From Oscillospiraceae bacterium (lineage in GTDB: Bacteria; Bacillota; Clostridia; Oscillospirales; CAG-272): DNA of 43,592 nucleotides. The notes beneath the pieces are model-generated. The model made no database searches and had not been told where the DNA came from. It worked only from the letters and a program-made list of their open reading frames with translations. Numbering within the stretch: position 1 is the stretch's first letter; the number at the start of each line of letters is the position of its first letter. The DNA lies in the NCBI GenBank assembly GCA_015064005.1, contig SVTA01000006.1, forward strand, positions 1-43,592, in the 5' to 3' direction. The position numbers were made by a program, and so were the translations under genes. This document shows, in pieces, positions 13,246 to 22,994 of the stretch.

Positions 13246-15444
13246 ATGGAACTGAAAATTGCCCTTGCCGGCAATCCCAATTGCGGCAAGACCACGCTGT
13301 TCAACGCGCTGACCGGTGCCAATCAATACGTAGGAAACTGGCCCGGCGTTACCGTGGAAAAAAAGGAAGGCCGGCTGAAAAAGCACGACGGCGTGATCAT
13401 CACCGACCTGCCCGGCATCTATTCCCTCTCCCCTTACACGCTGGAGGAGGTGGTAGCCCGCAATTATCTCACCGTAGAGCGTCCGGATGCCATCCTCAAC
13501 ATTGTGGACGGTACCAATCTGGAGCGCAATCTTTACCTCACCACCCAGCTGATGGAGATCGGCATTCCCGTGGTGGTGGCCATCAATATGATGGATATCG
13601 TGCGCAAGAACGGCGACACGATCCACACCGAAGCGCTGGCCGACAAGCTGGGGTGCCCTGTGCTGGAGATCTCGGCACTGAAGAGCGACGGCGTGCTGGC
13701 CGCTGCCGAGGTGGCCATCGAGGCCGCCAAGGCAAAAAAGCCGCCCCAGCCCATTATGTTCTCCGGCAAGGTAGAGCACGCCATTGCCCACGTGGAGGAG
13801 GCTGTAGTACACCATCTCCCCGAGGAGCAGCAGCGCTGGTACGCCATCAAGATCTTTGAGCGGGACGCCCGCGTGCTGTCCGAGCTGCAGGTGAACGAGG
13901 GGGTCAAGGCTCACATTGAGCAGGACATCGTTAAGGTGGAGCGGGCGCTGGACGACGATGCGGAGGCCGTGATCATCAACGAGCGCTACAATTACATCGT
14001 CAGTATTATTGGCGACTGCTACAAAAAGAAAAACGCCAATGCCCTCTCCGTTTCCGAAAAGATCGACCGCATCGCCACCAACCGCATTCTGGCTCTGCCT
14101 ATTTTCGCCGTGATCATGTGGCTGGTCTACTTCCTGTCCATTGGCTCCGTCGGTGATTTCACCGTGGTCTTTATGAACGACGGCCTCTTTGGCTCCTTTG
14201 CCGAGGCTGCCGCCGCCGGCGACCTCCCCGCCTTTATGGGCAGCTGGATCAGCATTCCGGAGCTGCTTGACCGGGTGCTGCTGAACGCCGCGGGCGAGCC
14301 TGCCGTATTCCCCTGGCTTTACTCCCTCATTCAGGATGGCATCGTCGGCGGCGTTGGCGCCGTGCTTGGCTTCGTGCCTCAGATGCTGGTGCTGTTTTTG
14401 CTGCTCTCCCTGCTGGAGGACTGCGGCTATATGTCCCGTATCGCCTTCATTATGGACCGTCTGTTCCGCAAATTCGGCCTTTCCGGCAAGTCCTTCATCC
14501 CCATGCTGGTGGGCACCGGCTGCAGTGTGCCCGGCATTATGGCCTCCCGTACCATTGAGCAGGACCGTGACCGTAAAATGACGGTGATGACCACCGCCTT
14601 TATGCCCTGCGGTGCCAAAATGCCCATTGTGGGACTCATTGCGGGCGCCCTCTTCAGAGATTCTCTGATGGGCGGCGCGTGGGTGGCCACCAGTGCCTAC
14701 TTCCTGGGCGTCGGTGCGGTGATCCTCTCCGGCCTGATGCTGAAAAAGACAAGGCCCTTCCGCGGCGAGCCCGCTCCCTTCGTGATGGAGCTGCCCGCCT
14801 ACCACGCCCCCGTGGCCGGCAACGTGCTGCGCACCACCTGGGAGCGCGGCTGGAGCTTTATCAAGCGCGCCGGCACCGTGATCATGGCCGCCAGTATGAT
14901 CATCTGGGTGCTGAACAACCTCTCCTTTGAGGGCGGCTTCCATTATATCACCGAGACAGCAGGCGGCAGATCCATCCTTGAGATGATCGGCTCCGGCGTC
15001 GCCTGGCTCTTTAAGCCGCTGGGCTTTGGCTACTGGCAGGCAGCCGTTGCCACCGTCCTTGGTCTTGTGGCCAAGGAGGAGGTGGTGGGCGTGTTCGGCG
15101 CCCTTGGCATGGGCTCTGCCGAGGAGGCCATGGCGCAGATCTTCGGTGGCAGCGGCCTTGCGGGCTTCTCCTTTATGGTCTTTAACCTGCTCTGCGCTCC
15201 CTGCTTTGCCGCCATGGGTGCCATCAAGCGGGAAATGAACAATCCCAAATGGACGGCGTTTGCGATCTCCTATATGTGCGTGTTCGCTTATATGGTCTCC
15301 TTCATCATTTACCGCATCGGCGCGCTGTTTGTCACGGGCTTTACCCTGCCCAACGTCATCGGTGCCGTCATCGCCCTTGCGTTCATCGGCTTCTTTGCCT
15401 ATATGGTAGCGCGTCCTGTGCGGGATGCCGTCACAAAGAAGTGA
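13246..15444 (+). CDS. feoB: Ferrous iron transporter B
   Basis: 732 residues, full length. The N-terminal G domain has G1 GNPNCGKTT (9-17), G3 DLPG (54-57), G4 NMMD (114-117) and a G5-like ISALK near 145. A helical dissociation-inhibitor domain follows to about 270. The membrane part has two inverted 'gate' repeats, with GCSVPGIMASR and MPCGAKMPI carrying the conserved Cys residues thought to line the iron path, then KEEVVGVFG and the last TM segments. It imports Fe(II) driven by nucleotide hydrolysis. ATG 13246 follows AAAGGA. A Cys-rich miniprotein starts 18 nt downstream. Confidence 0.97.
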   Translation: MELKIALAGNPNCGKTTLFNALTGANQYVGNWPGVTVEKKEGRLKKHDGVIITDLPGIYSLSPYTLEEVVARNYLTVERPDAILNIVDGTNLERNLYLTTQLMEIGIPVVVAINMMDIVRKNGDTIHTEALADKLGCPVLEISALKSDGVLAAAEVAIEAAKAKKPPQPIMFSGKVEHAIAHVEEAVVHHLPEEQQRWYAIKIFERDARVLSELQVNEGVKAHIEQDIVKVERALDDDAEAVIINERYNYIVSIIGDCYKKKNANALSVSEKIDRIATNRILALPIFAVIMWLVYFLSIGSVGDFTVVFMNDGLFGSFAEAAAAGDLPAFMGSWISIPELLDRVLLNAAGEPAVFPWLYSLIQDGIVGGVGAVLGFVPQMLVLFLLLSLLEDCGYMSRIAFIMDRLFRKFGLSGKSFIPMLVGTGCSVPGIMASRTIEQDRDRKMTVMTTAFMPCGAKMPIVGLIAGALFRDSLMGGAWVATSAYFLGVGAVILSGLMLKKTRPFRGEPAPFVMELPAYHAPVAGNVLRTTWERGWSFIKRAGTVIMAASMIIWVLNNLSFEGGFHYITETAGGRSILEMIGSGVAWLFKPLGFGYWQAAVATVLGLVAKEEVVGVFGALGMGSAEEAMAQIFGGSGLAGFSFMVFNLLCAPCFAAMGAIKREMNNPKWTAFAISYMCVFAYMVSFIIYRIGALFVTGFTLPNVIGAVIALAFIGFFAYMVARPVRDAVTKK

Positions 15445-15462
15445 TCAGAAAGGAGCAGCTCT

Positions 15463-15624
15463 ATGTGGCTTTCTTACGTATTGATCGTCCTGATCGCCGC
15501 TGCCTTCATTTCCGTTGTGGCGGTGGGCATCCGCAACAAGAGACAGGGTAAGAGCTCCTGCTCCTGCGGTGGGAATTGCGGCGCCTGCGGCTGCTGCCCC
15601 AGTGCCAAGAAGAACGAAAAATGA
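15463..15624 (+). CDS. FeoB-associated Cys-rich membrane miniprotein
   Basis: 53 residues starting at ATG 15463 after AAAGGAG, 18 nt behind feoB. One N-terminal TM (about 4-23, VLIVLIAAAFISVVAVG), a short basic linker (RNKRQGK), then a Cys/Gly cluster with six cysteines (SCSCGGNCGACGCC) and a Lys-rich end. This is the family of small proteins found right after feoB in many Firmicutes. The cysteines probably handle Fe(II) near the FeoB pore (family inference). It is easily missed because of its size. Confidence 0.92.
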   Translation: MWLSYVLIVLIAAAFISVVAVGIRNKRQGKSSCSCGGNCGACGCCPSAKKNEK

Positions 15625-15628
15625 AAAA

Positions 15629-15695
15629 AAGCCCCCAAACGGGGCTTAAAAACAAAGAAATGCGTGTTCCCAAACGGGAACACGCATTTCTTTTT
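15629..15695. terminator. Back-to-back terminators between convergent operons
   Basis: Hairpin 1: AAGCCCC (15629-15635) / GGGGCTT (15641-15647), with its T run on the minus strand. Hairpin 2: 18-bp perfect stem at 15654-15671 / 15676-15693 with loop AAAC and a T run on the plus strand. Together they end the feo operon and the 16-kb opp operon. Confidence 0.93.
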
Positions 15696-15954
15696 ATCTT
15701 GCCAATAACCAAAAGATGAAAAAGGCAGCGGCAAGAATGCCAAGGGTCACGAGGCAAGGAATAAACATCAGCTTCACGCTCTCCCAATAGGTGCGAGCGC
15801 AGGCCTTGAAGCGGGAGGTAGGATCCAGCGGGTCCAACGGGCGCTGCCCGTTGAGCGGGCGTCTGCCGCCCAGCGCCGACATATCGGCAAGGCTTCTGCC
15901 ATCGTCGATATAGCGGATCTTCTCCTTTTTCTGTTTCTTCTTCTTTTTGCTCAT
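15694..15954 (-). CDS. Small basic single-TM protein, last gene of the opp operon
   Basis: 86 residues. A Lys-rich start (SKKKKKQKKEK) precedes RYIDDGRSLADMSALGG, a linker, then TYWESVKLMFIPC and a C-terminal TM (about 64-84) ending LLAR. The start is ATG 15954 because AAGGAG lies 5 nt upstream; a TTG eight codons earlier is possible but less likely. It starts 21 nt inside the 3' end of the oppF gene region (oppF stop at 15975-15977). I recognise the IDDGRSLADMS motif as recurring in clostridial small membrane proteins but know no function. Confidence 0.82.
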   Translation of the reverse strand: MSKKKKKQKKEKIRYIDDGRSLADMSALGGRRPLNGQRPLDPLDPTSRFKACARTYWESVKLMFIPCLVTLGILAAAFFIFWLLAR

Positions 15955-15974
15955 AGCGGCTCCTTTGTTGTGGC

Positions 15975-16972
15975 TCAAGCCTTACCGGCATAGTGGCAGG
16001 CGGCGAAATGGCCGGGCTCACACTCCCGGTATTCCGGCTTCTGCTGCTTGCACAGCTCCGTAGCGTGAGGGCAACGGGTGTGGAAGCGACAGCCGGAGGG
16101 GGGATTGGCGGGAGAAGGGATATCGCCCTTCAGCACGATGCGCTGCATTTTGACATCGGGATTCGGATTCGGGATCGCCGAGAACAGCGCCTTGGTGTAG
16201 GGGTGCAGGGGGTTGTCAAAGATATCCTTCTTGGTGCCAAACTCCATCATCGCGCCCAGATACATCACACCGATCTTATCCGAAATGAACTTGACCACGG
16301 AAAGATCATGGGAAATGAAGAGGTAGGAGAGGTTCATCGACTTCTGCAGATCCTTCAGCAGATTGATGATCTGCGCCTGAATGGATACGTCCAGCGCCGA
16401 AACCGGCTCGTCACACACCACAAGGCGGGGCTGAACGGAAAGGGCGCGGGCAATGCAGATACGCTGGCGCTGACCGCCGGAGAACTCATGAGGATAGCGC
16501 TCGTAGTAATAGTCGCGCAGGCCACATTTCTCCATCAGATCCATCACGTATGCCTTGACCTCCTCCTTGGGCACGATACCGTGCACCAGCACCGGCTCGG
16601 AGAGAATATCACCTACGGTACTGCGGGGAGGCAGAGAGGAATAGGGATCCTGGAAGATGATCTGCATATCGGTGCGGATGGGGCGCATCTGCGCCTTGGT
16701 GTAGTTGGTAATATCCTTGCCGTCAAAGAGAATTTGACCACCGTTTGCGGGGTAAAGCTTCAGAATGGTACGGCCAAGAGTGGTTTTACCGCAGCCGGAC
16801 TCACCCACGATACCGAGGGTCTCGCCGGGCTTAAGAGTGAAGGATACGTCCTCCACCGCCACCAGCTCGGAAAGTACCTTGCCGGTGATGGATTTCTTCA
16901 GGGGAAAGGTTTTGCGGAGATGATTGACCTCAAGCAGAGGGGCATCTGCGGATTGTTTCAGCTGCTCATCCA

Positions 16973-16973
<1 letters not shown>
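15975..16973 (-). CDS. oppF: Oligopeptide ABC transporter ATP-binding protein OppF
   Basis: 332 residues. Walker [10 protein letters not shown] (57-65), Q-loop near FQDPYSSL, signature FSGGQRQR (164-171), Walker B LVVCDEP (D188, E189), H-loop ISHD, and the C-terminal peptide-transporter extension with CRFHTRCP and CP-type cysteines that often bind an iron-sulfur cluster in OppD/F proteins. It pairs with OppD to power peptide import. ATG 16973 overlaps the oppD stop as TAATG, with GGAGG inside the oppD end, so translation is coupled. Confidence 0.95.
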
Positions 16974-18217
<1,244 letters not shown>

Positions 18218-18222
18218 GGCGA

Positions 18223-19299
18223 TCACCTCCTCATCTTGGGGTCGAGGGCGTCACGCAAGCCGTCGCCCACAAAGTTGAAGCCAAGCACGGCGAGGATAAT
18301 GCAGATGCCGGGAGGGCCCCAGATATTAAAGTAGTTTTGCAGAATGTTCTGATCCTCCGCGACGATGTTGATCATCGTACCCCAGGCAGCGTACTTTTCG
18401 GGAGCGCCGAGACCCAGATAGGAAAGGGACGCCTCGTAAAGGATCATGCTGCCAAGGCTCAAGCTCATCGACACGATGAGCTGGGGCATCACGTTGGGGA
18501 TCAAGTGTTTGGCGATCTTACGGGTAGCGGAATATCCCATGGCTTCTGCCGCCACCATATACTCCTGCTCGCGCAGCGACAGGATCTGACCGCGCACCAG
18601 TCTTGCTGTGCCCGACCAGGAAATGAGGGTAAGGAATGCCATCAGATAGTAGATCTTATACTGTCCCTTGATACCAAAGGAGTCAATAAGCGTGCCCACG
18701 ATCAGCAGGATCGGGAAGCCGGGCAGGCACATCAGCACGTCGCAGATACGCATGATGACGGTATCCACCCAACCGCCGAAATAGCCGGCGATGCCGCCGA
18801 ACACCACGCCGAAAAACGTGATGATGAAGACGGCCAGAAAGCTGACCGCAAGAGATACGCGACCGCCGTACATCAAGCGCGCCAGCACATCCTTGCCGGT
18901 CTTGTCAGTGCCGAGGGGATGATCCCCGTCGGGCTTGGCAAGAGAATTGACGGTCTTGCCGGTCTCCACAACCTGATAGAAGGTGTGGGTCTCGCCGTTC
19001 TCGTCCACGTAGGTAACCTCGCTGTAGGTATACTCCACCTTACCGGTTTCATCCACGTCGCCCTGCCCCCACTGGTTATAGACCACAGGGCCCAGCCAGC
19101 AGAACAGGAACAGGGATACGATCATCACAAGGCCCACCACGCTGAGCTTGGAGCGGAAAAAGCGGCGCAGCACCATCTGCGTGGGGGACATCAGCCGCAC
19201 GTTTTTCTCGTGGGGCTCGGTTTCCTCCACCGCTGCTGCATGCTCGGAGGCGGTGTCAAGCACAGTCTCGTTTTCTTTTTTCAGTTCTTCGGTTTCCAT
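18223..19299 (-). CDS. oppC: Oligopeptide ABC transporter permease OppC
   Basis: 358 residues. A polar, Glu-rich N-terminus (1-45) leads to a first TM at about 52-75. A long extracytoplasmic loop (about 80-135, with DGDHPLGTDKTGKDVLARL, the OppC family signature) and five further TM segments follow. The EAA loop is at AEAMGYSATRKIAKHLIPN. The C-terminus DGLRDALDPKMRR is typical. ATG 19299 follows AAGGAGG, which overlaps the oppB stop. With OppB it forms the membrane channel. Confidence 0.95.
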   Translation of the reverse strand: METEELKKENETVLDTASEHAAAVEETEPHEKNVRLMSPTQMVLRRFFRSKLSVVGLVMIVSLFLFCWLGPVVYNQWGQGDVDETGKVEYTYSEVTYVDENGETHTFYQVVETGKTVNSLAKPDGDHPLGTDKTGKDVLARLMYGGRVSLAVSFLAVFIITFFGVVFGGIAGYFGGWVDTVIMRICDVLMCLPGFPILLIVGTLIDSFGIKGQYKIYYLMAFLTLISWSGTARLVRGQILSLREQEYMVAAEAMGYSATRKIAKHLIPNVMPQLIVSMSLSLGSMILYEASLSYLGLGAPEKYAAWGTMINIVAEDQNILQNYFNIWGPPGICIILAVLGFNFVGDGLRDALDPKMRR

Positions 19300-19311
19300 G
19301 TCGCCCCTCCT

Positions 19312-20304
19312 TTACGCAAGCTTGACGCGGGGGTCCACCACGGCGTACATCAGGTCGGCAAGCAGCACGCCCAGCACGCTGAGGATGGCAAGGAACATAT
19401 TGTAGCCCATAATGAAGGGGATATCCGCCTCCATCATGGCCTTAAAGGCCACGTTACCGATACCGGGCAGGTCAAACACCTGCTCGGTGATGATCGCGCC
19501 GGAAAATAGCGACGGCAAAAGGCCTGCAAGAGAGGTAACAAGGGGAATGAGCGTGTTGCGGAAGGCGTGCTTGTATACAACAACCCGCTCCTTCAGACCC
19601 TTGGCTCTTGCGGTACGGATGTAATCGGAGTTCAGCACCTCCAGCATTTCGGTACGGGTCATACGCATACGGCCGCCGATGCTGAGGATGACAACGGTAA
19701 GAATGGGGATAAACATATGGCGCACGTAGTCGCCGAGAAGCGCGATACCGGACAGGGTCTGGGTCGCGTCGATCAGACCCGAGGGCGGGAACCACCCCAG
19801 CTTCATAGCCAGCACGTTTTTAAGGATCTGGCCGAAGAAGAAGGAGGGCAGCGAAATGCCAATCATCACCAGCACGGTGACGAGGTAGTCGCGGATGGAA
19901 TACTGATGGGTAGCGGCTGTGATGCCGAGGGGAATGGCAATGAGAAACTCAAATATGGTTGCAATGGCCGCCACCGCGAAGGAAACGCCCATTTTGCTGA
20001 CGATCACGTCAATGACGGGAGCGCCGTACTTGAAGCTGGTGCCGAAATCAAATTGGCATAGCTTCACAAGCCAGTTGAAATAGCCGCGGAGAATGCCCAT
20101 AAAGGAGTCGTCCTCCAGGCCATAGAGCTTCTTCATATTCTCCACCGTTTCCTCGGGGATGGTGGCACCGCCCTGGTTCATTGCCGCGATCTTGTTCTCG
20201 ATGAAATCCACGGGCATACAACGGATCAGCACGTAGATGATCAGGGATACACCAAGCAGGATCAGCAAGGACAGGCCCAGTCGCTTGAGAATATATTTTA
20301 ACAT
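19312..20304 (-). CDS. oppB: Oligopeptide ABC transporter permease OppB
   Basis: 330 residues, six TM segments, opening with KYILKRLGLSLLILLGVSLI, the usual first helix of OppB/DppB. The EAA coupling loop is RTARAKGLKERVVVYKHAFR, followed by NTLIPLVTSLAG, and the end YAVVDPRVKLA is typical. ATG 20304 has AGAGGAAA upstream. It is separated from oppA by 70 bp containing a GC-rich hairpin, which probably lowers expression of the permease and ATPase genes relative to the binding protein. Confidence 0.95.
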   Translation of the reverse strand: MLKYILKRLGLSLLILLGVSLIIYVLIRCMPVDFIENKIAAMNQGGATIPEETVENMKKLYGLEDDSFMGILRGYFNWLVKLCQFDFGTSFKYGAPVIDVIVSKMGVSFAVAAIATIFEFLIAIPLGITAATHQYSIRDYLVTVLVMIGISLPSFFFGQILKNVLAMKLGWFPPSGLIDATQTLSGIALLGDYVRHMFIPILTVVILSIGGRMRMTRTEMLEVLNSDYIRTARAKGLKERVVVYKHAFRNTLIPLVTSLAGLLPSLFSGAIITEQVFDLPGIGNVAFKAMMEADIPFIMGYNMFLAILSVLGVLLADLMYAVVDPRVKLA

Positions 20305-20333
20305 AATTTCCTCTGTCTTTTTGAAAGATTGGT

Positions 20334-20361
20334 TCCCCGCCCGCCTGAAAGCGGGCAGGGG
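20334..20361 (-). terminator. Attenuating/stabilising hairpin between oppA and oppB
   Basis: On the transcript CCCC-T-GCCCGC pairs with GCGGGC-GGGG (one bulged T) around a short loop. No long T run follows, so it is more likely a partial terminator or a barrier to 3' exonucleases that protects the oppA message than a full stop. Confidence 0.65.
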
Positions 20362-20374
20362 ATGTCAGTTCCGA

Positions 20375-22957
20375 TCAGTTGGCAAATTCAATATCCCAAA
20401 TGCGGTCCAGAGGAGAGCTGTAGGGATTGATGTCAGTGGGCAGACTCGAGGCCTTGATCACCTTGCCGTTGTAGGCATACAGAACCTTACGCTGGTAAAC
20501 GGGCATCTCAATGGCCAGATCCAGCACGTAGCCCATGGCTTCCTTGTAGAGCGCCGCGCGCTCCTTCTGATCGTCGGTCTCACGGGCAGCATCGATCTTG
20601 TCGGAGAGCTTGGTGAGAACATCGTTCTCATACACGTACTTGGCAGGCTCATCCTTGAAGGCATTGTAGCCCCATGCAAGGGTGCTGGTGGCGGTGGAAT
20701 TCTTGTGGTAGACCTGATACATATCGGGGTCAATGGTGGAGCCCCAAGCGGCAGCCCATACGGCAAGAGAGCCGGTGGAGAGCTTGGTAAGCGCCTGGGT
20801 ATCCGGCACTACCTCGATGTCCCAGCCACACTCGTTGAGGAGGTTGGCGGCAGACTGGAAGGTCTGATAGGTGGGGTGGTCGGTGAGGTTGGCACCCGCA
20901 ATGGTAAACTTGATGGACAGATCACTGTCGCCCGCGCTAACGCCGGCCATAGCCATGTACTCCAGGATTTGCTGCTTTGCATACGCCTTGTCAAAGCGCA
21001 CGGCGATATACTCGCTGTGGCCATTGTCACGGTCGGTCTTGCCCTGCTCGTCCTTGGGGTATGCCCAGCTGACAGTGGACATAGGCCAGTAGATGGTTTC
21101 TGCCATGCCGGTGCTGTAGTAGGACAGCGCCAGGCTGGTATCCATAGCGGACATGATGGCACGGCGCAGGTAAACGTTGGGGATCTCGCGGGCATTGATG
21201 CCGATGTAGCCGTAGCCCAGCTGGTCGGTCCATACCTTATCCACGCCCTTGTCCTTCAGAGAGTTGAGCTTATCGATGTTGTTCTGGGTGAACTGGGGAG
21301 TGACGAAATGCACGGAGCCGCTCTCCAGCACGCTGATGGCGTTGGTGGCACTGACTACCTGATAGCGAACCTTCTCGATCTTGGGCTGGCCGAGGAGGAA
21401 ATTGTCGTTTCTCTTGAAGTAAACAACGTTGTTGCTGTAGAAGGCGTTGCCGTCGGGGTTGCTGTTGTTGTTGGCGTCGGTAGCCTGATAAGCGCCGGCA
21501 CCCATGGGAACCTTGATATTGCGAGTGGACTGGATCTCGTCCTTCATGAAGTCAAAGCTGTTGTACTCCACGCCGAACTGGTTGTTTGCGATATCCACGG
21601 TGCGGCCCTCGGCATAGTAGTGCTGGGGTGCTACGGCAAAGGCGAAGTTCCAAACGGCCTTGGGGTCGATGCCGTTGATCTTGATCTGCAGCACGTCATA
21701 GGTGCCGTCAACGGCGGGGGTGCCGTCAGCGTTGTGCTGCTTTGCGATGGTGTATTCGGTACCGTTTACGGTGATCTTATCGGGAGCGGTAGCGCTGTGG
21801 CCAAGGGAAACGATGCCGGAGATGTTCTTGATCTTCAGCTCATCGCCCTCCATCTTCTCGTCCAGAATGACCTCCTTGGCCTTTGCGGTGAACTCGGTCA
21901 TCAGCTTCTGAGCGGTAGCCCAGTACTGCAGGATCTCGTGCAGGCTCTGCTCCACCTTGGTGTCGTACACGTACTGCACGGCGGAGTCCATATCCTTGCA
22001 AACAGCAGGATTGTACTGGCGGGTCACCTTGACGATCTTGGACTTATCCTCAACCTCTCTGCCCTCGCTGTTCAGCTTCTTGCCGTACTCCAGGGTAACC
22101 AGACCCTCGGCGTACATAAAGGAGGTTACGGCGTCAAACTCGCCGGTGGACTTGTAGGGCTCCTCGGTGTAGGCATCCTTGGCGCTGGCGTAGTCGGTAT
22201 AAAGCTCTTCCTTGAAGAGCTTCAGTGCCTGCTCGTAGTCGGCAAGCAGCTGAGCGTTGGTCACCTTGCTGGGATCCGCGCTGACAGCCTCCTTGTAGCC
22301 GGAGCTGAGCGCGTGCTTGCTGATGGCCTCGCGCATCTGAGCCTCGGTGGCGCTGTAGCTGCCGGCGGTGGGGGTCTTACCGGTCTGCATGAAAAGGGTG
22401 ATCAGCTCGTTGATACGGTTCTTGGCTCTGGTGCTGGCACCGGAGGTGATGGTATCCTCCACGTTGCCGGAATCAGCGCCAAAGGTCTGGGTGCGGTAGT
22501 CCTTCAGACCCACGATATCGGTGGAGTACATGGTGGAGGAGCCGGTGTAGACCGGGTCCAGGTACACGTACAGGTTGAACATCACGTCCTCCATGGTCAG
22601 GGGATGACCGTCGGAGAACTTGATGCCGTTCTTCAGCACGAAGGTGTAGGTGGTGTAGGTGCCATCGTAATTGCTGGCGTAGTCCTTGGTCACAACGGCG
22701 TATTTGTCGCCGAAGGCTACCACAGCCTCCTCGTTCACGTAGTCGGTGGTCAGCATACCGATCTGCGTCATGGACACGATGGTGCCGTCAGCACCGGTGG
22801 TGGAGTAGAAGGGGTTGAACAGGCCGTCCAGCTCCTCGGACATGATGACCAGCGCATCGGGATTCTGTGCCTGCTGGGGCTTCTTGCAGGAAGCCAGCAG
22901 CGTTACAGTGCCGAGGAGCATGGTCAAGCAAAGAATGAGTGAAATGATCTTTTTCAT
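20375..22957 (-). CDS. oppA: Oversized oligopeptide-binding lipoprotein OppA
   Basis: 860 residues from ATG 22957 (GGAGG upstream); an ATG four codons earlier lacks a ribosome site. Lipoprotein signal MKKIISLILCL... with lipobox LLASC (Cys near 24). It belongs to the type-5 solute-binding proteins: the lobe I motif FVLKNGIKFSDGHPLTMEDV is clear, and the C-terminal half has IGINAREIPNVYLRRAIMSA and AYANRKV-type ending PVYQRKVLYAY. Ordinary OppA proteins have about 540 residues. The extra ~280 residues lie mainly between about 130 and 420 (charged, helical, Lys/Glu/Ala-rich, with KAKEVILDEKMEGDELKIKN). Captures peptides for OppBCDF. Confidence 0.93.
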   Translation of the reverse strand: MKKIISLILCLTMLLGTVTLLASCKKPQQAQNPDALVIMSEELDGLFNPFYSTTGADGTIVSMTQIGMLTTDYVNEEAVVAFGDKYAVVTKDYASNYDGTYTTYTFVLKNGIKFSDGHPLTMEDVMFNLYVYLDPVYTGSSTMYSTDIVGLKDYRTQTFGADSGNVEDTITSGASTRAKNRINELITLFMQTGKTPTAGSYSATEAQMREAISKHALSSGYKEAVSADPSKVTNAQLLADYEQALKLFKEELYTDYASAKDAYTEEPYKSTGEFDAVTSFMYAEGLVTLEYGKKLNSEGREVEDKSKIVKVTRQYNPAVCKDMDSAVQYVYDTKVEQSLHEILQYWATAQKLMTEFTAKAKEVILDEKMEGDELKIKNISGIVSLGHSATAPDKITVNGTEYTIAKQHNADGTPAVDGTYDVLQIKINGIDPKAVWNFAFAVAPQHYYAEGRTVDIANNQFGVEYNSFDFMKDEIQSTRNIKVPMGAGAYQATDANNNSNPDGNAFYSNNVVYFKRNDNFLLGQPKIEKVRYQVVSATNAISVLESGSVHFVTPQFTQNNIDKLNSLKDKGVDKVWTDQLGYGYIGINAREIPNVYLRRAIMSAMDTSLALSYYSTGMAETIYWPMSTVSWAYPKDEQGKTDRDNGHSEYIAVRFDKAYAKQQILEYMAMAGVSAGDSDLSIKFTIAGANLTDHPTYQTFQSAANLLNECGWDIEVVPDTQALTKLSTGSLAVWAAAWGSTIDPDMYQVYHKNSTATSTLAWGYNAFKDEPAKYVYENDVLTKLSDKIDAARETDDQKERAALYKEAMGYVLDLAIEMPVYQRKVLYAYNGKVIKASSLPTDINPYSSPLDRIWDIEFAN

Positions 22958-22994
22958 ATTTGCCTCCATATATCTTTCATTTAATTAAATACGT

